This document shows positions 35,227 to 47,227 of a stretch of DNA of 64,000 nucleotides, in pieces. Position numbers and translations under genes: made by a program. The DNA is from Rusavskia elegans (lineage: Eukaryota; Ascomycota; Lecanoromycetes; Teloschistales; Teloschistaceae). Location of the stretch: contig SAUG01000143.1 of the NCBI GenBank assembly GCA_011316305.1, positions 1-64,000 of the forward strand. The letters run 5' to 3'. How positions within the stretch are numbered: the first letter of the stretch is position 1; each line of letters begins with the position of its first letter. Under the pieces are notes generated by a model that searched no databases, was not told the DNA's origin, and worked only from the letters and a program-made list of their open reading frames with translations.

Positions 35227-37976
35227 TCAGGTCTTGACAGCGTCAAGTACTCTGACATGGTTACTAGGGAAGACTCCCATTTTCCCACAATAAGAACCCA
35301 AAAACCAATCGCCGTTAATGTCTTCGACCTCCTTGATCTCGGCACCGCGGGGGAACGGAAGCTCATCTGTAGCATCCTCTCCGGGCCAGTAGCTCCAGAC
35401 AGCGAGTGCACGCATGCCCGACCCTCCGCTGGGTGGGTATTTCCGGAGAAGCGGTGTTGCTGTCGTCGCACTGCCTTGCATCTCGTTGGAAGTGTGCTGC
35501 CCGAATACTTTCCGGATATGGCGTTGTTGGCCGTCCTGCCAGCTCAACTCTTGGCTTATGCTTTGGTCGCCGCCGCTGTCTCCGCCATCTTTAAGCGCGA
35601 GGCCACCAACCATGTCTTTGACGACTACTCGCCGTTGCCCAGCCGAGGAGTCCTCGAAGCCAACGACTATCATGCGATGTCCGTTTTGACATTTTCGCCA
35701 GCCTTTATCGCCGTCATCAACGCTTATCCGTCCAGAGCTGATAAGCTTCAGATATGAGGTCGTACATATATTGTAGTCGCCATCATTACATTGAGGACAG
35801 TGGAACCGTGTGTTTGAAGGTGGAATAGGATATTGGCAGACATTACATTTGGTGCTTAAAGTCAACGGAACATAGTGATTGGGTGCAGATAAACCAAGAA
35901 AATGTATGCTGGATGGCGAACGAGGGCCAAGCGCAGGGACGTAAGAGGTTCCTTGGCTTGTATTGGGATCATGGAGAAGGCTCCTAGAATTGAGAGATGA
36001 CTTGTGCGTGACTGGTAGCAAAGGGTGCGAACAACACCTGCCTTGATCGACACAGCGGTTGCAGAATCCCCATTCACCTTCGTTGCAGCTGCCACATTTC
36101 CAAAAACAGTCATTAGCGTTACTCGAACAGCTTCCGCAGAAAGCACCGGATTGTAAGCGCAGAGCAGGGTCTTCTTTTGTCATATTCCGTTCGCGCTCGG
36201 CAGGCGACGACACAAACATCTCTGGGCCCGGTTGCCCGTATCGATGTCCAATAAGACTATGAGGAGGAGATGGATCTTTCGGTTTCGATGGGTCTTTGAC
36301 ATCTCGTTGGTATCTTTGCAGCGCTGCATGCCCGAAGCCATACCAATGAAGGCATCCTCGACCAAGACGGTAGCACAGCGAGCAAAGATTGTATTCGCCC
36401 GCAAGACACCTCGAGCAGTTCCAGTGGAGTTCATACTGTATGTTCTGCCTGTCACACCGGTTGCACACGATCGATGGTTCAGTATAAAGCTTCGGCGCAT
36501 CAGGCGCGGAAGCAGCAGGGCGAGAGACCGGATGAATTGCAACCGGAGGTCCATGCGAATGAGATGGATTCTCTCTAAGTCCGCTGGTATCTACAGTCTG
36601 CGCAGCGTGAGCCTGGCCAGGATCCGATGACCTGGGCGGTAGAGTAGGCCTTAATGGAGCCCGCTCTGCCACGGGTCCAGTTGGATCAGCACTGCCTACT
36701 GAAGCAGACTGTTCGGCGTCGATGAACTCGGAGCGAGTATGACCTCTGACCCTTGTAGTATGAGTTGGGCTTGAATCCGTGATTCTTCGACCTTGGCTAC
36801 TCAAATCAGTAGGAGGCGGCCGTGAAGCTGAGCTAGACGGCCTCTGAGATAGATCGGTAGATGATCGAGAAGCTTGGTATTGGGACGCAGTGCTAATCCT
36901 CCCTACAGACGACCGGGGTGACGGTGAAGTCTGTCTTCTGTGCTCACTTGATGCTCTCCGTTGTTGGCTTGCGGAGGTCGGATAAGCTTCGAGAAGACGA
37001 GGTCTTGAGACAGGTGGATGAGACGTAGGCTGACGTGGTTCTGCACCCGATGACCGTCTATTGTTACGGTTGTTCGCACGTTCTCGGGAATGTCTCTCGG
37101 AGTGATCTCGTGAGCGCCCTGGGTTAGCGGTCGGCGAGTTCTCCTGTCCTGCTCTGTGCCCATGGCGTCGCCTATACGCTTCGGCTATTCGTTCGCTCAG
37201 CTCATCGACCTGAGAGGTATCAAGGTTGTTGAGATCTATTCCATCTAGCCACCCTTCGTCGACAAGGCGGAGTATCTCCTCTTCCATTTCCGAAGAATCG
37301 ATTTCCGAACTGCTCATGAGCGATCGAAGGCTAGATTGATGTCCAATCTGTCTACGTGAACTCGCCTCAGGGCGTTCGTGCTCTGAAGTTGGCTGCTGAG
37401 GCCTTCTCCCTTGTCGGCCATCACTGCTGGGATCTCGACGGCGTTCGACAGTCCTATGTCGCGTCCCACGCTCATATGCGCCTAAAGATCGGACACCAGC
37501 ATCACGTAGGCTCATCTCCCGGACCTCGGCGAGCATTCTCTCGTCAGACGCATCATCTTTCTCCACTCTGACCCGTGGCAGCACCTGCTCCCCAGGTTTG
37601 TATTTCGACCTCAACTCATTCTGCTCCTCCTGGGTCCGACCTCTTCCAGGGTTTGCCTGGAGATACATCTCCAGCAGTGTGGTAACGGTGGCATTGGGCC
37701 GCGTCTCCCGCACTGAGGCACGGCATGACGGGCATGTATATGGGTTCGGCTTCGATGCTGAAGCCTGGGACGCCTGCCATGAAAACCATTCTTTCAAACA
37801 GGATCCACAGAAGGTGTGCAAGCAATCCAGTAAGGTCAACGGTTGGAATAAGACTTCAGTGCATATCTTTCGGGGAAATGTTAGCTTCGAAAACCAGCGC
37901 GTGAGAGATAGAAACCTACAGAGCAAGTCAACTCTTTCTGGAGATCCAGTAAGCCTGCCTGCTCTCCAGCTGCCAT
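35227..37976 (-). CDS. RING-finger protein with zinc-binding modules and C-terminal SH3 domain
   Basis: Two exons, 37920-37976 and 35227-37866, with a 53-bp phase-0 intron, give 898 residues. The intron is needed: exon 1 ends LTCS and exon 2 begins ICTEVLF, so together they form the first Cys pair of the RING (C18, C21). The rest of the RING follows as CLHTFCGSC ... YTCPSC. This RING type makes E3 ubiquitin ligases. A long Ser/Arg/Pro-rich disordered stretch follows (~170-500). Then come three ZZ/treble-clef-like Cys clusters: CNRCDRQNIQYELHWNCSRC; CGSCSSNANDCFWKCGSC; CNVCQYPIPPSNTRFHCPQC. The end (~residues 830-895; ALAVWSYWPG, GDWFLGSYCGKMGVFPSNHV) is an SH3 domain, which binds proline-rich partners. 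The architecture is known in ascomycete genomes, with a likely role in ubiquitination at membrane or cytoskeletal sites, but the substrate is unknown. Confidence 0.9.
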
Positions 37977-39115
37977 AGAGGTCCAAGCGATCAATGGCTA
38001 GTGGCATGATGCAAATGCTCAGACCAGCCACATGTAAATGAATGCGGTCTGACTTGGCACTACAGTAGTCAATGCAGCTGGCGTCTGCTTAGCCGAGGAT
38101 AGACTGGCTACTTCGGTACGGGTTCCCGTCGGTACTTCGGGAACCTAACCCGAATCTTAGCGAATTAGTTCGACCCGACCTACTAAGCGGTTCGGGTCGA
38201 TTCCTAATATTAAAATTAAAAGTTAGGTCGGATTATAAAATAGAAACCGATAAAAATTTATTTTAATTTAATTTAAAATTATATTAAATAGTCGAATATT
38301 ATAATTTTTATAAACGATTATTATATTAGATATATCATTTCTTTTATTTATAATAAATATTTTAAATAATATAAAATAGTAAAATATATTATATTAAATA
38401 CTGATTTATATATAATATTATATTATAATTTTAAATTCTATAATTAAATTAATTATATCGATATAAATTTCCGTCGATATTTCGAAAATCCGATTCGAAT
38501 TTTAGTAAATTAATTCGATTCGATCTATTAAACGATATAAATCGATTTCTAAAATTAAAATTAAAAATTAAATTAGATTATAAAATAGGAACCGATAGAA
38601 ATCCGATTCGATTCGATTTATAATTATATTAAATAGTCGAATATTATAACTTTTATAAATATATATTAATTTAAATATATTGTTTTATTTAAATATTATA
38701 AATAATTTATATAATATAAAACGATAATATATTTTATTTAATACTAGTTAATATAACGATTATAATTTATAATATTTTATTTTAAAAAAGTTCTAGATTA
38801 TATATTTTCTTTTCGAATCTTTTAATTATATAAAATTCGATTTCTTTTTAGAAAATTTCTATTTAAAATTATATTGAATTTATATATATATATATATTTT
38901 TTTATCAATATTATATACGGTAACGATTATTGTATTTTACGTATAAAGAAATTTTTACAACTAAAAATATATTCGTCAGACAAAATTTATAGCGCAGTCA
39001 ATTATATTAACTATTTTTTTCTTTATTCGATTACGAATTTTCTATTATTTAATTTTTTTTCGACGTTATAAATAATTATAAATATCTAATATCTTCGCTA
39101 TATCTATTTACTACT

Positions 39116-40059
39116 TTAGAGGCAAGTAGCTGTTCTTGAACAAGAAATTAATGATTAATTAATATTTGATTGATTAAAAACTTCTTGTTACCGAAAACTC
39201 CTCGCAGTCGTTCCTTTGGTGATTAATTAAAACGAATTAAAAGTTAGCTCGCTGTATTACGTAATTAGAAGTTATATATAAACTTTAAATTTAGTTAAAA
39301 CTAGACTTTTTTTATAACTGGTAGCTTGTTAGTAATTAACTAATCTATAGATTACTCGTTAATAACGAATTTAATTTTTAACATCGATTTAATATCTAGT
39401 TAACAGCGAGTTTCTCTATTAACTTTAATATTAAAATAGGTCTAAATATAAGCGAGACTATAGATTACGTGATTATCCAGCCTAATTCGTCGATTTTAGT
39501 ACTCTAGATACCCTATAAAAGGCGTAAAAATCGGATGAAAATTTCTAAAAAAGAGATTTTCGCGGGATTCGAACTCTGAACTGTTTAGTAATCATTCTAG
39601 AATTAGTAATCAGAATTTTACTAGGTAAGATTCAAAGAGTTACGTAATATGGAATTATTCTATCTATCTAAACTAGACTAGTACTACTAATTAAATAATT
39701 AATTACGCGAAAATCGATTATTTAAATATTGTTTTTTAGAAAGTTAATATTCGAACTTCTAGTTAATATTCGAACTTCTAGTTAACTTCTAACTAATAAC
39801 GAGTAGATTACTAATCAATTCTTTTTTTAAAACGATAAACTATTAATTTTCTGTTAATAAATAGTTTAAATAAATTAATTATTATATCAAAGGGTATTTT
39901 TTTTATAAAACTTCTAGTAAAATCTAACTATCGATTAATTTAAAATTGATATACTATTATTATTAACTAGATTTTAACTTTATATAGATTTTAAATTAAA
40001 TAAACGTATCAGATAACTTTTTATCGACGTATTGTTCAAGGACGGATACTTGCCTCTAA
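39116..40059. mobile_element. ~0.94-kb inverted-repeat element with tRNA-like T-arm (copy D)
   Basis: The ends are inverted repeats: TTAGAGGCAAGTA...CTTGAACAA on the left matches the reverse complement of the right end (TTGTTCAAGG...TACTTGCCTCTAA) over about 28 bases with few mismatches. Inside, on the minus strand, AGTTCGAATCCCGCG (within 39561-39580) matches a tRNA T-arm/B-box. The surrounding ~150 bp is homologous, in reverse orientation, to the element at 58236-59121. Confidence 0.75.
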
Positions 40060-41018
40060 GGTATACTGCGAAATAATTACGAATAGTTATCGTTTCGACT
40101 ATATTTATTATATAATTAGTATCTAAACGTTCCGTTAAATTATTAAAGTACTTTTTAGCTCGCGTAGCTTTAAAAAAGTCGTTAGTCGAAAGATAGTCGC
40201 TAGCTAGTACGCTAGCTACTATAGCTAGAAGTTTTATCCGATCGATTAGATTAAAAAAAATAGAAGAGTCGAATAGCGCGTTTTAAAAATAGTAAAGAAA
40301 CCAATTTTATTAAAGTCGGAATAGCTTGCTCTAGCTATTATAAAATAGTCGATATCCGCGCGGATAGATATAATTATTATAGATATAAAAAGATACTATT
40401 ATCTAGTTTAACTATATTATAGCTATTACGAAAATATATACGTATGTAAATAATTTTAGTAAATCGTAGTATTTACGAGAATATAGTTTATATTACTAGT
40501 AAAAAAATAAAAAAAAGCGATAACTGCGAGGTATATTTATCTATAGAAATTTTACGTTCGTTAAATTATCGGTAGAAAGATATATTATATTATTAAATAA
40601 ATTTAAATAAAGATTTTATAGAACCTTTATTTATATTAATTAAATTGAAATTTAAAGTCTACTATCGAGTATTTAATTCTAATATATTAACGTTTAATTA
40701 ATTTACCGAACCATTGGTTTATCGGATATTAAAATCAAAATAAATAATTAAATAAAATTCGGTTATTAACTAGTTTATTATTTATATATTTTCTAGTTAT
40801 ACGTTTTAATTTATTATTAAATTTTTAATAAACTAAAAGTTTTTAATTTAAATAGTAATACGTTTAGCGTAAATTACTATTAAATTAATATCTAAATATT
40901 ATAAATATAATTAAAAATAAATAGTAATATAATAAAATTCTATTTTATTTACTGGATATTTAATATTATATATTTCTATAGAATTGTATAAAACTATTAA
41001 TATTATATTTTATATTTT

Positions 41019-41423
41019 TAAATTGACCGTCGGATCGGATTTCGAATCCGGATTAATTTATTCGATTCGATCGGATTTCGAATCCTAAATTATAATCCGA
41101 TCTAATTTATAAAAATTAGATTTTAGTACGAAGCTCTAGTATAAAAGTATAAAGCTAATATAATTTTTATATAAATTTACTAAAAATATTCTAAATAATT
41201 AACTATATTGGCTAGAAAGTCTATAGTAAAACTAAATATATTATTTAGATATATTATTATTATTTCTTTACTAAAATAATAATATATTAAATATATAATA
41301 TAATCGGATCGGATCCGAATCGGATTATTAAATAATCCGATCCGGATTCGACCCGCAGCCCGTTAAAATCCGGGTCGGATATCTGACGGTCCGACGGAAA
41401 TCCTCTTCGAACCGGCCAGTCTA
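41019..41423. mobile_element. hAT-like MITE, family 2 copy 1
   Basis: A 405-bp copy whose right end reads GGCCAGTCTA. The left end is a mutated TAGACTGGCCG (TAAATTGACCG, all transitions). Eight-base flanks TATATTTT and TATATTCT differ by one C/T, fitting an 8-bp target duplication. Confidence 0.75.
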
Positions 41424-42260
41424 TATATTCTAATAATTCTAGCCGAACTAACTATTTTTATAGCGATATTTTCGAAGATTTCGTAATATAATCTAGTAAA
41501 TAATTCTTTTAGAATTAGATTATCGAAATCTTTCTAATAGCGATAGATATTTCGGAAAGCTATAATATAAATTTTCTATTTATATTTTTATCGATATATT
41601 ATTAGCTAGATTCTTTAGAATATATTATTTTCAAATATTATTTTTATTATTATACTAGCGGATTTTATTTTCTTTTATCCGATTCTACTATTTCTAGTCT
41701 TTTCTAAACTTCTACGAAATAGTTTTATAATATTTTTATATATTAAAATATCTTTCAACGATATTATATAATTTATTATATTATATTAATATATTACTAA
41801 TCCGATTAGTATATACTATAACTACGTTTTTATAATTAAATAAATAGAACGATAGATGGTATAATATAATATATATTACATTATAAATTTACGGTTATAG
41901 TAATTTGATAATAAAAAAAGATCGAAAATATAATTTAATTAGTTAATATAAATATCGGCTGGATTTCGGATAAAATAAATAAATCTAAATATTTTTATAA
42001 ATTTCTAATATATTTTATTATATATTTCTATATACTTTTAACTATTATTTTATATAGATTCTTTCTAGTATTAAATATATTACTCTATTATAATATTTAC
42101 GCTACTATCTAATATTTCGTTATATCTAAATTAAAATTACTATCTATAGATTTTAAATCGATTTTAAATCGTAAATATAATATAAAATAGTTAGAATCTA
42201 AATATAAATTCTATAAAAAACAAAATATAGTTTATATTATTATATATAAACGCTTTTAGA

Positions 42261-42629
42261 TAGACTGGCCGTCGGATCGGATTTCGAATCCGGGTTGGCT
42301 AGTCCGACCCGACCGAATTTCGGATTCTAAATCGTAATCCGATCCGATCCGCTAAAACTAGATTTTAGCGCCAAGTTCTAATAAAAAAATATAAAGCTAG
42401 TATAACTTTTATACGAATTTACTAAAAAAACTCTAATTAATTAACTACGTTAGCTAGAAAGTCTATAGTAGAACTAAATATATTATCTGAATATATTATC
42501 TTTATTTAATTATTAAAATAACAATATATTAAATATATAATATAATCGGGTCGAATCTGGATCGGATTACTAAAATCGAATCGAATATCCGATAGTACGA
42601 CGGAAATCCGATCCGAACCGGCCAGTCTA
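42261..42629. mobile_element. hAT-like MITE, family 2 copy 2
   Basis: 369 bp with perfect 10-bp ends TAGACTGGCC/GGCCAGTCTA. The inverted repeat extends to about 24 bases (GTCGGATCGGATTTC) with gaps. Flanks CTTTTAGA and TTTCTAGA differ by two C/T changes. No coding capacity. Confidence 0.8.
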
Positions 42630-42639
42630 TTTCTAGAAA

Positions 42640-44435
42640 TTAAAAAAAAAACCGATATATAAAAAACTATAGATCCAAATATAAAGTTTCTTTTAAAATA
42701 AAATACTAGAAACGAGAAAACAGATTATAGAATAAATAAAAAGTTTTATAATAATATAATAAAATAATATAAATTTTATTAGATTTTGAAATATATATAA
42801 TATTATACTACGAAACTAATTTCCGTAATAAAATTTACTAAAAAAAAGCGGAAGAAGTAATATTTATCGATTAAATAAAATAGAAATAGAATAAAATAAT
42901 ATATTAAAATAATATATTAAATAAAAATAAATCTATCCAATTTATAATTATTTATTTCTAATATTTTTTTAAATTTACTGTAGCTACTAAAAATATAGAC
43001 GGGAAAATTCTAACTAAATATATAGTACTAATTATTAATTTTATTATATAATAAATAATCTATTATAACGGCTTTAAAAAAATTAAAACCGTTAAAATAC
43101 TAGAATTTCTATAAAAATAGTCGAAATTTATTAAAAAACTTAGCTATAGTAGTAATACAACTAATATAGCTATCGAGTTATATATAAAAAATAAAATAAA
43201 AATATCTATAATATCGTCGAAACTAATTATTAACTTTAATTGAAATAAAAAAAAAATAAAAAAAGGAATATAGAAAAAGAAATATAAATAAAAGTTAAAA
43301 ATAATAAAAATATAAAGAAAATAAATAAACTATCTAACTAGTTATCTATATTTAAAACTAGTAAATCTAAATAAATATTCTATTTTAATATATTATTTCA
43401 TTATTTATAAAAGAATGGATTTTATAATATAGGAAAAAAGATTTTAACGGTTTTAATAGATCGAATCTGGATTTTCGGATTCGATCCGAAATCGAATCGG
43501 ATTAAATTCTAGAAAAATTCGATCCGACGACCAGTCTATTTATAGTAAAATTTATTAAAAAAATCGAAAGAAAAAATATTATTAACTAAATAGAATAGAA
43601 ACGAAATAAAATAATATATTAAAATAATACTTTAATTATATAAAAAATTATCTAATCTATAATTATTTATTACTAATATCTTTTTCAATCTAATTTAACT
43701 ATTAAAGATAAAAATAGAATAATTCTAATTAAATATATAATTCTAATTGTTAATTTAAAATAATAATAAATAATCTATTATAACTTTTTTTAAAAATTTA
43801 AAACAGTTAAAATAATAGAATTTCTATAAAAATAGTTGAAATTTATTAAAAAATTTAGTTATAGTAATAATACGGTTAATATAGCTATCGAATCTCCGTA
43901 TAAAATAGAAGACGAAAATACTAATAATATCGTTAAAGTTAATAATAAAAACTAGATAGTAGAGAAATACTCTATTAAATAAAATAAAACTAAATCTTAT
44001 AATAATAACAATTTAGCTAGAGATATTAACTTTAATTAAAATAAAAATAAAAATAAAGATAAAAATATAAAAAAAAAAGAAATTATAGAAAAAAAGATAG
44101 AAATAAAAATCGAAAATAATAATAAAATATAAAAGAAATTATTAAACTATTTAACTAGATATCTATATATAGAAATGGTAGATTTATATAGATATATTAT
44201 TTGGATTCATAATTATATTATTAAATAAAAAAATTGATTTTATAATATAGACAAAGAGATTTTAGTAGTTTTAATAAATCGAATCTAGATTTTCGGATTC
44301 GATCCGAAACTAAATTAAATCGAATTTTAAAATAATTCGATCCGATTCGATTTAATATCTAGAAAAGTCGAAATTAATTTAAATCGAGTCGGTTTTTCTA
44401 ATCCGGATTCGAAATCCGATCAAACGACCAATCTA
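42640..44435. repeat. two tandem, diverged copies of an AT-rich transposon fragment
   Basis: Segments around 42840-43537 and 43550-44435 align in the same orientation. Both contain an AGAATTTCTATAAAAATAG stretch (about 43095 and 43810), then runs ending in GATTCGATCCGAAA and a CGACCAGTCTA-type end at 43537 and 44435. These ends belong to the same hAT-like family as the MITEs, so this may be the less-deleted relative. No transposase motif could be read. Confidence 0.5.
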
Positions 44436-44598
44436 ATCGAAGATACAAATATTATCTACGCGAAAAATATCAGCTCGTTATATATATACCAACGCGTTAT
44501 CTAAATATTTTATATAATATATATTCGATTTCGTATCTATAAAACTTTTAAAAATAATATTGATTTATTTTTATTTTAATATTTTCTATTATTTAAAT

Positions 44599-44813
44599 TG
44601 TAGAATTCCAAATTGATTTTCTATAATTATAGAAAAGTAAGGTATTTATATATACAAACACTCCTACGCTAGACCTATATTCGCTTCTATATTCGCTTTT
44701 ACGATTAGCGATTGGATTGATTAATATTTAAATTCGTATATAATTATATAATTCAAATATATATTTTATAATTTTTCAAATCGTTTATATAGTTTAAAAC
44801 ATTGACTATTACA
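44599..44813 (-). repeat. solo LTR, family Y
   Basis: 215 bp, on the minus strand from TGTAATAGTCA to GGAATTCTACA. The 4-bp AAAT flanks both sides (44595-44598, 44814-44817). Homologous to 50572-50786 and 51267-51481. No internal retrotransposon sequence is attached. Confidence 0.8.
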
Positions 44814-45656
44814 AAATAGAATTTTACTATAAATTATTAAATAAAATCCGTGAAAATACGATTAAATTAGATTAATATTAATAGATATAATCTAAAAAAG
44901 TTTAAAAAAAAACCAATAGTATTTATAATATAATCTATTATAATTATCTGATTTCAAAAATTAAAAATAAAATTTTAAATTAATATAAATTAATGGTTCG
45001 AATTCGAATTTAAATTTATTACGATATTAGAAAATATAACGTTATCGAATTAATATTTTTTTAATTTTCGTACGTTATTAATATAACGAATTTTGGATTC
45101 GTATTATTAATATTTAATATTAATTTTCTATCATTTTTTCTTTGTAATTATATATTAATACGAATATTATATCTATATTAGAATTTATCTATTTTAGATA
45201 TTATTTTGTTACGTAATTAATCTATTATTAAAATTTGTAATCTATTTTTTTTTTCGTTTAAAATATTATTACGTATTCTTTTTCGATATATATACGCGAA
45301 GGTAAAATCTTTAAAATAAAACTAAAAAATCTAAAGCTATTTTTCAAAATATAATATATTTAAATCAAATAATCAAAGATTAATAGTATATATATTTTAT
45401 CTTTAACGCTATTTATATAATCGTTTTTTTTAATATCGTTTTCCAGTATTTTCAGCGTCTCTAACGATTTAAATTCGAATAGAAAAAATACGATAATTTT
45501 AACGATATTTGATATAGTTAGCCTATTCGATATAGCTAATAATAACTACGAAATACGTAAAATTTGACTTTAACGTCAACAATCCGACTAAAAATAGCCA
45601 ATCAGCTCGCGCGTAAAAGATATATAAATAGCTACCTTAAATTCGTTGAAAAATAC

Positions 45657-45722
45657 GAGAAGAGAGGTGGGGGGGAGGGGGGGGGGAGGGGGAAGGAGGA
45701 GGGGGAAAGGGGAGGGGAAGGG
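45657..45722 (+). repeat. polypurine G-rich tract at the AT/GC boundary
   Basis: About 65 bases almost purely G and A with many runs of three or more G, marking the switch from AT-rich repeats to the GC island. It can form G-quadruplex or triplex structures. The proline-rich antisense frame across it is a composition artefact. Confidence 0.8.
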
Positions 45723-45785
45723 TTAGCGGAATAGCAACTGAGTACTCCGATTGGCCAGAATTGTATTAATAAGCATGGAGCGTTA

Positions 45786-45875
45786 TAGTGATCTCCATGG
45801 TGCTTTTTAGTGATCTCCATGGTGCTCTTTAGTGATCTCCATGGTGCTCTTTAGTGATAGTATGGTGCCCACCGA
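45786..45875. repeat. 22-bp tandem repeat, three units plus a partial one
   Basis: Units begin at 45786, 45808, 45830 and 45852 (TAGTGATCTCCATGGTGCTCTT type). The fourth diverges into TAGTGATAGTATGGTGCCCACC. The reverse complement of its last ~30 bases recurs inside the 58-bp insertion at 47159-47216. Confidence 0.85.
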
Positions 45876-46429
45876 TCAGGATCATCCTACTGTCGCTACC
45901 CTGGAACCACGCATCGTCCTAGTCGGTATTCATGTAAGTATCATCTGGGTGTAGAAGGACGAAGTCTTCTCATATAAGTTCTCTCTATTTGGTCAACGGT
46001 CTTTGTATTGTCTGGGCACTTTTCTGCATTATATCAACGGTTTTATAGTCGCTGTTATCGACGCGTCTTTCAGATACTACAGTTCTAGCTTCCAAGAGAT
46101 CAACCCTTTCAATATCTGTGCCTGTATTCCCCAGCAACCCAACCATTTCACATCGAATATATGTCAAGGCTATGTGCATTTGTACATTTGTAACCCAACT
46201 TTTGACCCGCGCGCTTGGGTACTTACAATCGTTCTGCGCACGACCCTTTCGATAGTAGCGAAGAAGCGATGATCAGATGCGGATTACGATAACTCCCTTC
46301 CGAGCTCCACCATAAGTATACTTAAGTACACAACCGACCCCCAAATTATGCCTAACAGTTAGCAAGTTCCGACTCGCACAACCCCCTGACACAGCCGTAA
46401 CAGCAAGAACTTTCTACAGAAAACACAAT

Positions 46430-47227
46430 ATGACAAAAGCCTCCTACCCTCGCATAGCATTCCTCATCCATCTCCTTTCCTTATCCTTAATCCACCTTGC
46501 ATCAAGCCATGCGCATCCCGCCAACCCCCAAACCCCAACATTAGCAAGCCTACCTCCACTTTCACTCCCAAAACCAGTCCCAGAACCCGACGACATAACC
46601 ATCGAGCAAAGCATCCAACGTCTCATTGACACCTTGAAATCCGACCCCAGTCTCCAATACTCGCGCGCAGAGTTACTCAATTGCAACCTCGCCGTCGAAT
46701 TCCTCGAACACGGTGACGAATCCCATGATCTCTATTCTTCGAGCAACGTAAGCCATTTTCGCGATATCAAATGCGCATTACGTTACGGCGGTTTCCCCGA
46801 AGAACGACATTCCATGTTCATAATGCGGAATAAATTTCCTGAGCACTGGGATCAATGGGCTTTACCGGTGGGAATCGTGGGTACCATCCAGCCTGACGAA
46901 ATCCCGTTTGCGTGGTCGGAGGTTGAGATGACCGTTGAACGAGCAGATGAATTGCTGAAAGCTGATGGGCATGAACCTGGTGACGGATGGATTGGTCAAT
47001 ATGATTATGTGGGTTTGCACAAGGTGACGGAGGGATTGGCGTGGTGTTTTCAGAATGTTTTTGGGGAGTATCCGGATGGGAGTGCAATACATACTTATGC
47101 GGTTTTTGTGGGTACGGGGAGGGTTGAGCAGGTGCTGAATTGTGGGATGATGATAGATGGACCCTACGCCGTGGGCACCACACTATCACTAAAAAACACC
47201 ACAAGGAGTAGGGTCCTTATAGATTGA
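46430..47227 (+). CDS. secreted protein of unknown function in a GC island
   Basis: An intronless 265-residue frame from ATG 46430 (A at -3). Residues ~1-28 are a signal peptide (FLIHLLSLSLIHLASSHA), followed by a Pro-rich stretch, then a mixed domain with four Cys (NCNLAVEF, IKCALRYGG, LAWCFQNVF, LNCGMM) that could form two disulfides. There is no membrane segment or recognisable domain. The final 22 residues (after GMMID) appear to come from a 58-bp inverted-repeat insertion. The gene sits alone in a ~1.7-kb GC-balanced island between long RIP-degraded blocks, a setting where fungal effector-like genes are often found; that role is an inference. The frame is clean, so it is probably expressed or only recently inactive. 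Confidence 0.75.
   Translation: MTKASYPRIAFLIHLLSLSLIHLASSHAHPANPQTPTLASLPPLSLPKPVPEPDDITIEQSIQRLIDTLKSDPSLQYSRAELLNCNLAVEFLEHGDESHDLYSSSNVSHFRDIKCALRYGGFPEERHSMFIMRNKFPEHWDQWALPVGIVGTIQPDEIPFAWSEVEMTVERADELLKADGHEPGDGWIGQYDYVGLHKVTEGLAWCFQNVFGEYPDGSAIHTYAVFVGTGRVEQVLNCGMMIDGPYAVGTTLSLKNTTRSRVLID
47159..47216. mobile_element. 58-bp mini inverted-repeat insertion inside the 3' end of the secreted-protein gene
   Basis: Perfect 9-bp ends GGACCCTAC and GTAGGGTCC. Flanking 8-mers TGATAGAT (47151-47158) and TTATAGAT (47217-47224) match at 7 of 8 bases, as an hAT-type target duplication would. The interior resembles the reverse complement of about 45843-45875. Insertion plus duplication is 66 bp, a multiple of three, so the frame is kept. 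Confidence 0.7.

Larger units (their letters stand above)
38100..45640. repeat. AT-rich RIP-mutated transposon block
   Basis: A sharp drop in GC occurs right after the RING/SH3 gene. The sequence is dominated by TA and A/T runs with stops in every frame. Recognised inside are the end of an hAT-like MITE at 38100 (TAGACTGGC followed by a least-mutated GC-rich start), element D (39116-40059), two MITEs (41019-41423, 42261-42629), a tandem repeat pair (about 42.6-44.4 kb) and a solo LTR (44599-44813). The rest, including 40.06-41.0, 41.4-42.26 and 44.8-45.6 kb, is too degraded to classify. No gene is supported. Confidence 0.85.

Noticed and set aside
38874..39071. 65-codon open frame in AT-rich DNA
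   Set aside because: Composed almost wholly of Ile, Tyr, Phe, Asn and Leu, as expected by chance in RIP-degraded sequence.
39540..39640. Possible full tRNA gene around the T-arm match
   Set aside because: No matching acceptor stem or convincing anticodon arm could be folded by eye; only the B-box/T-arm part is convincing.
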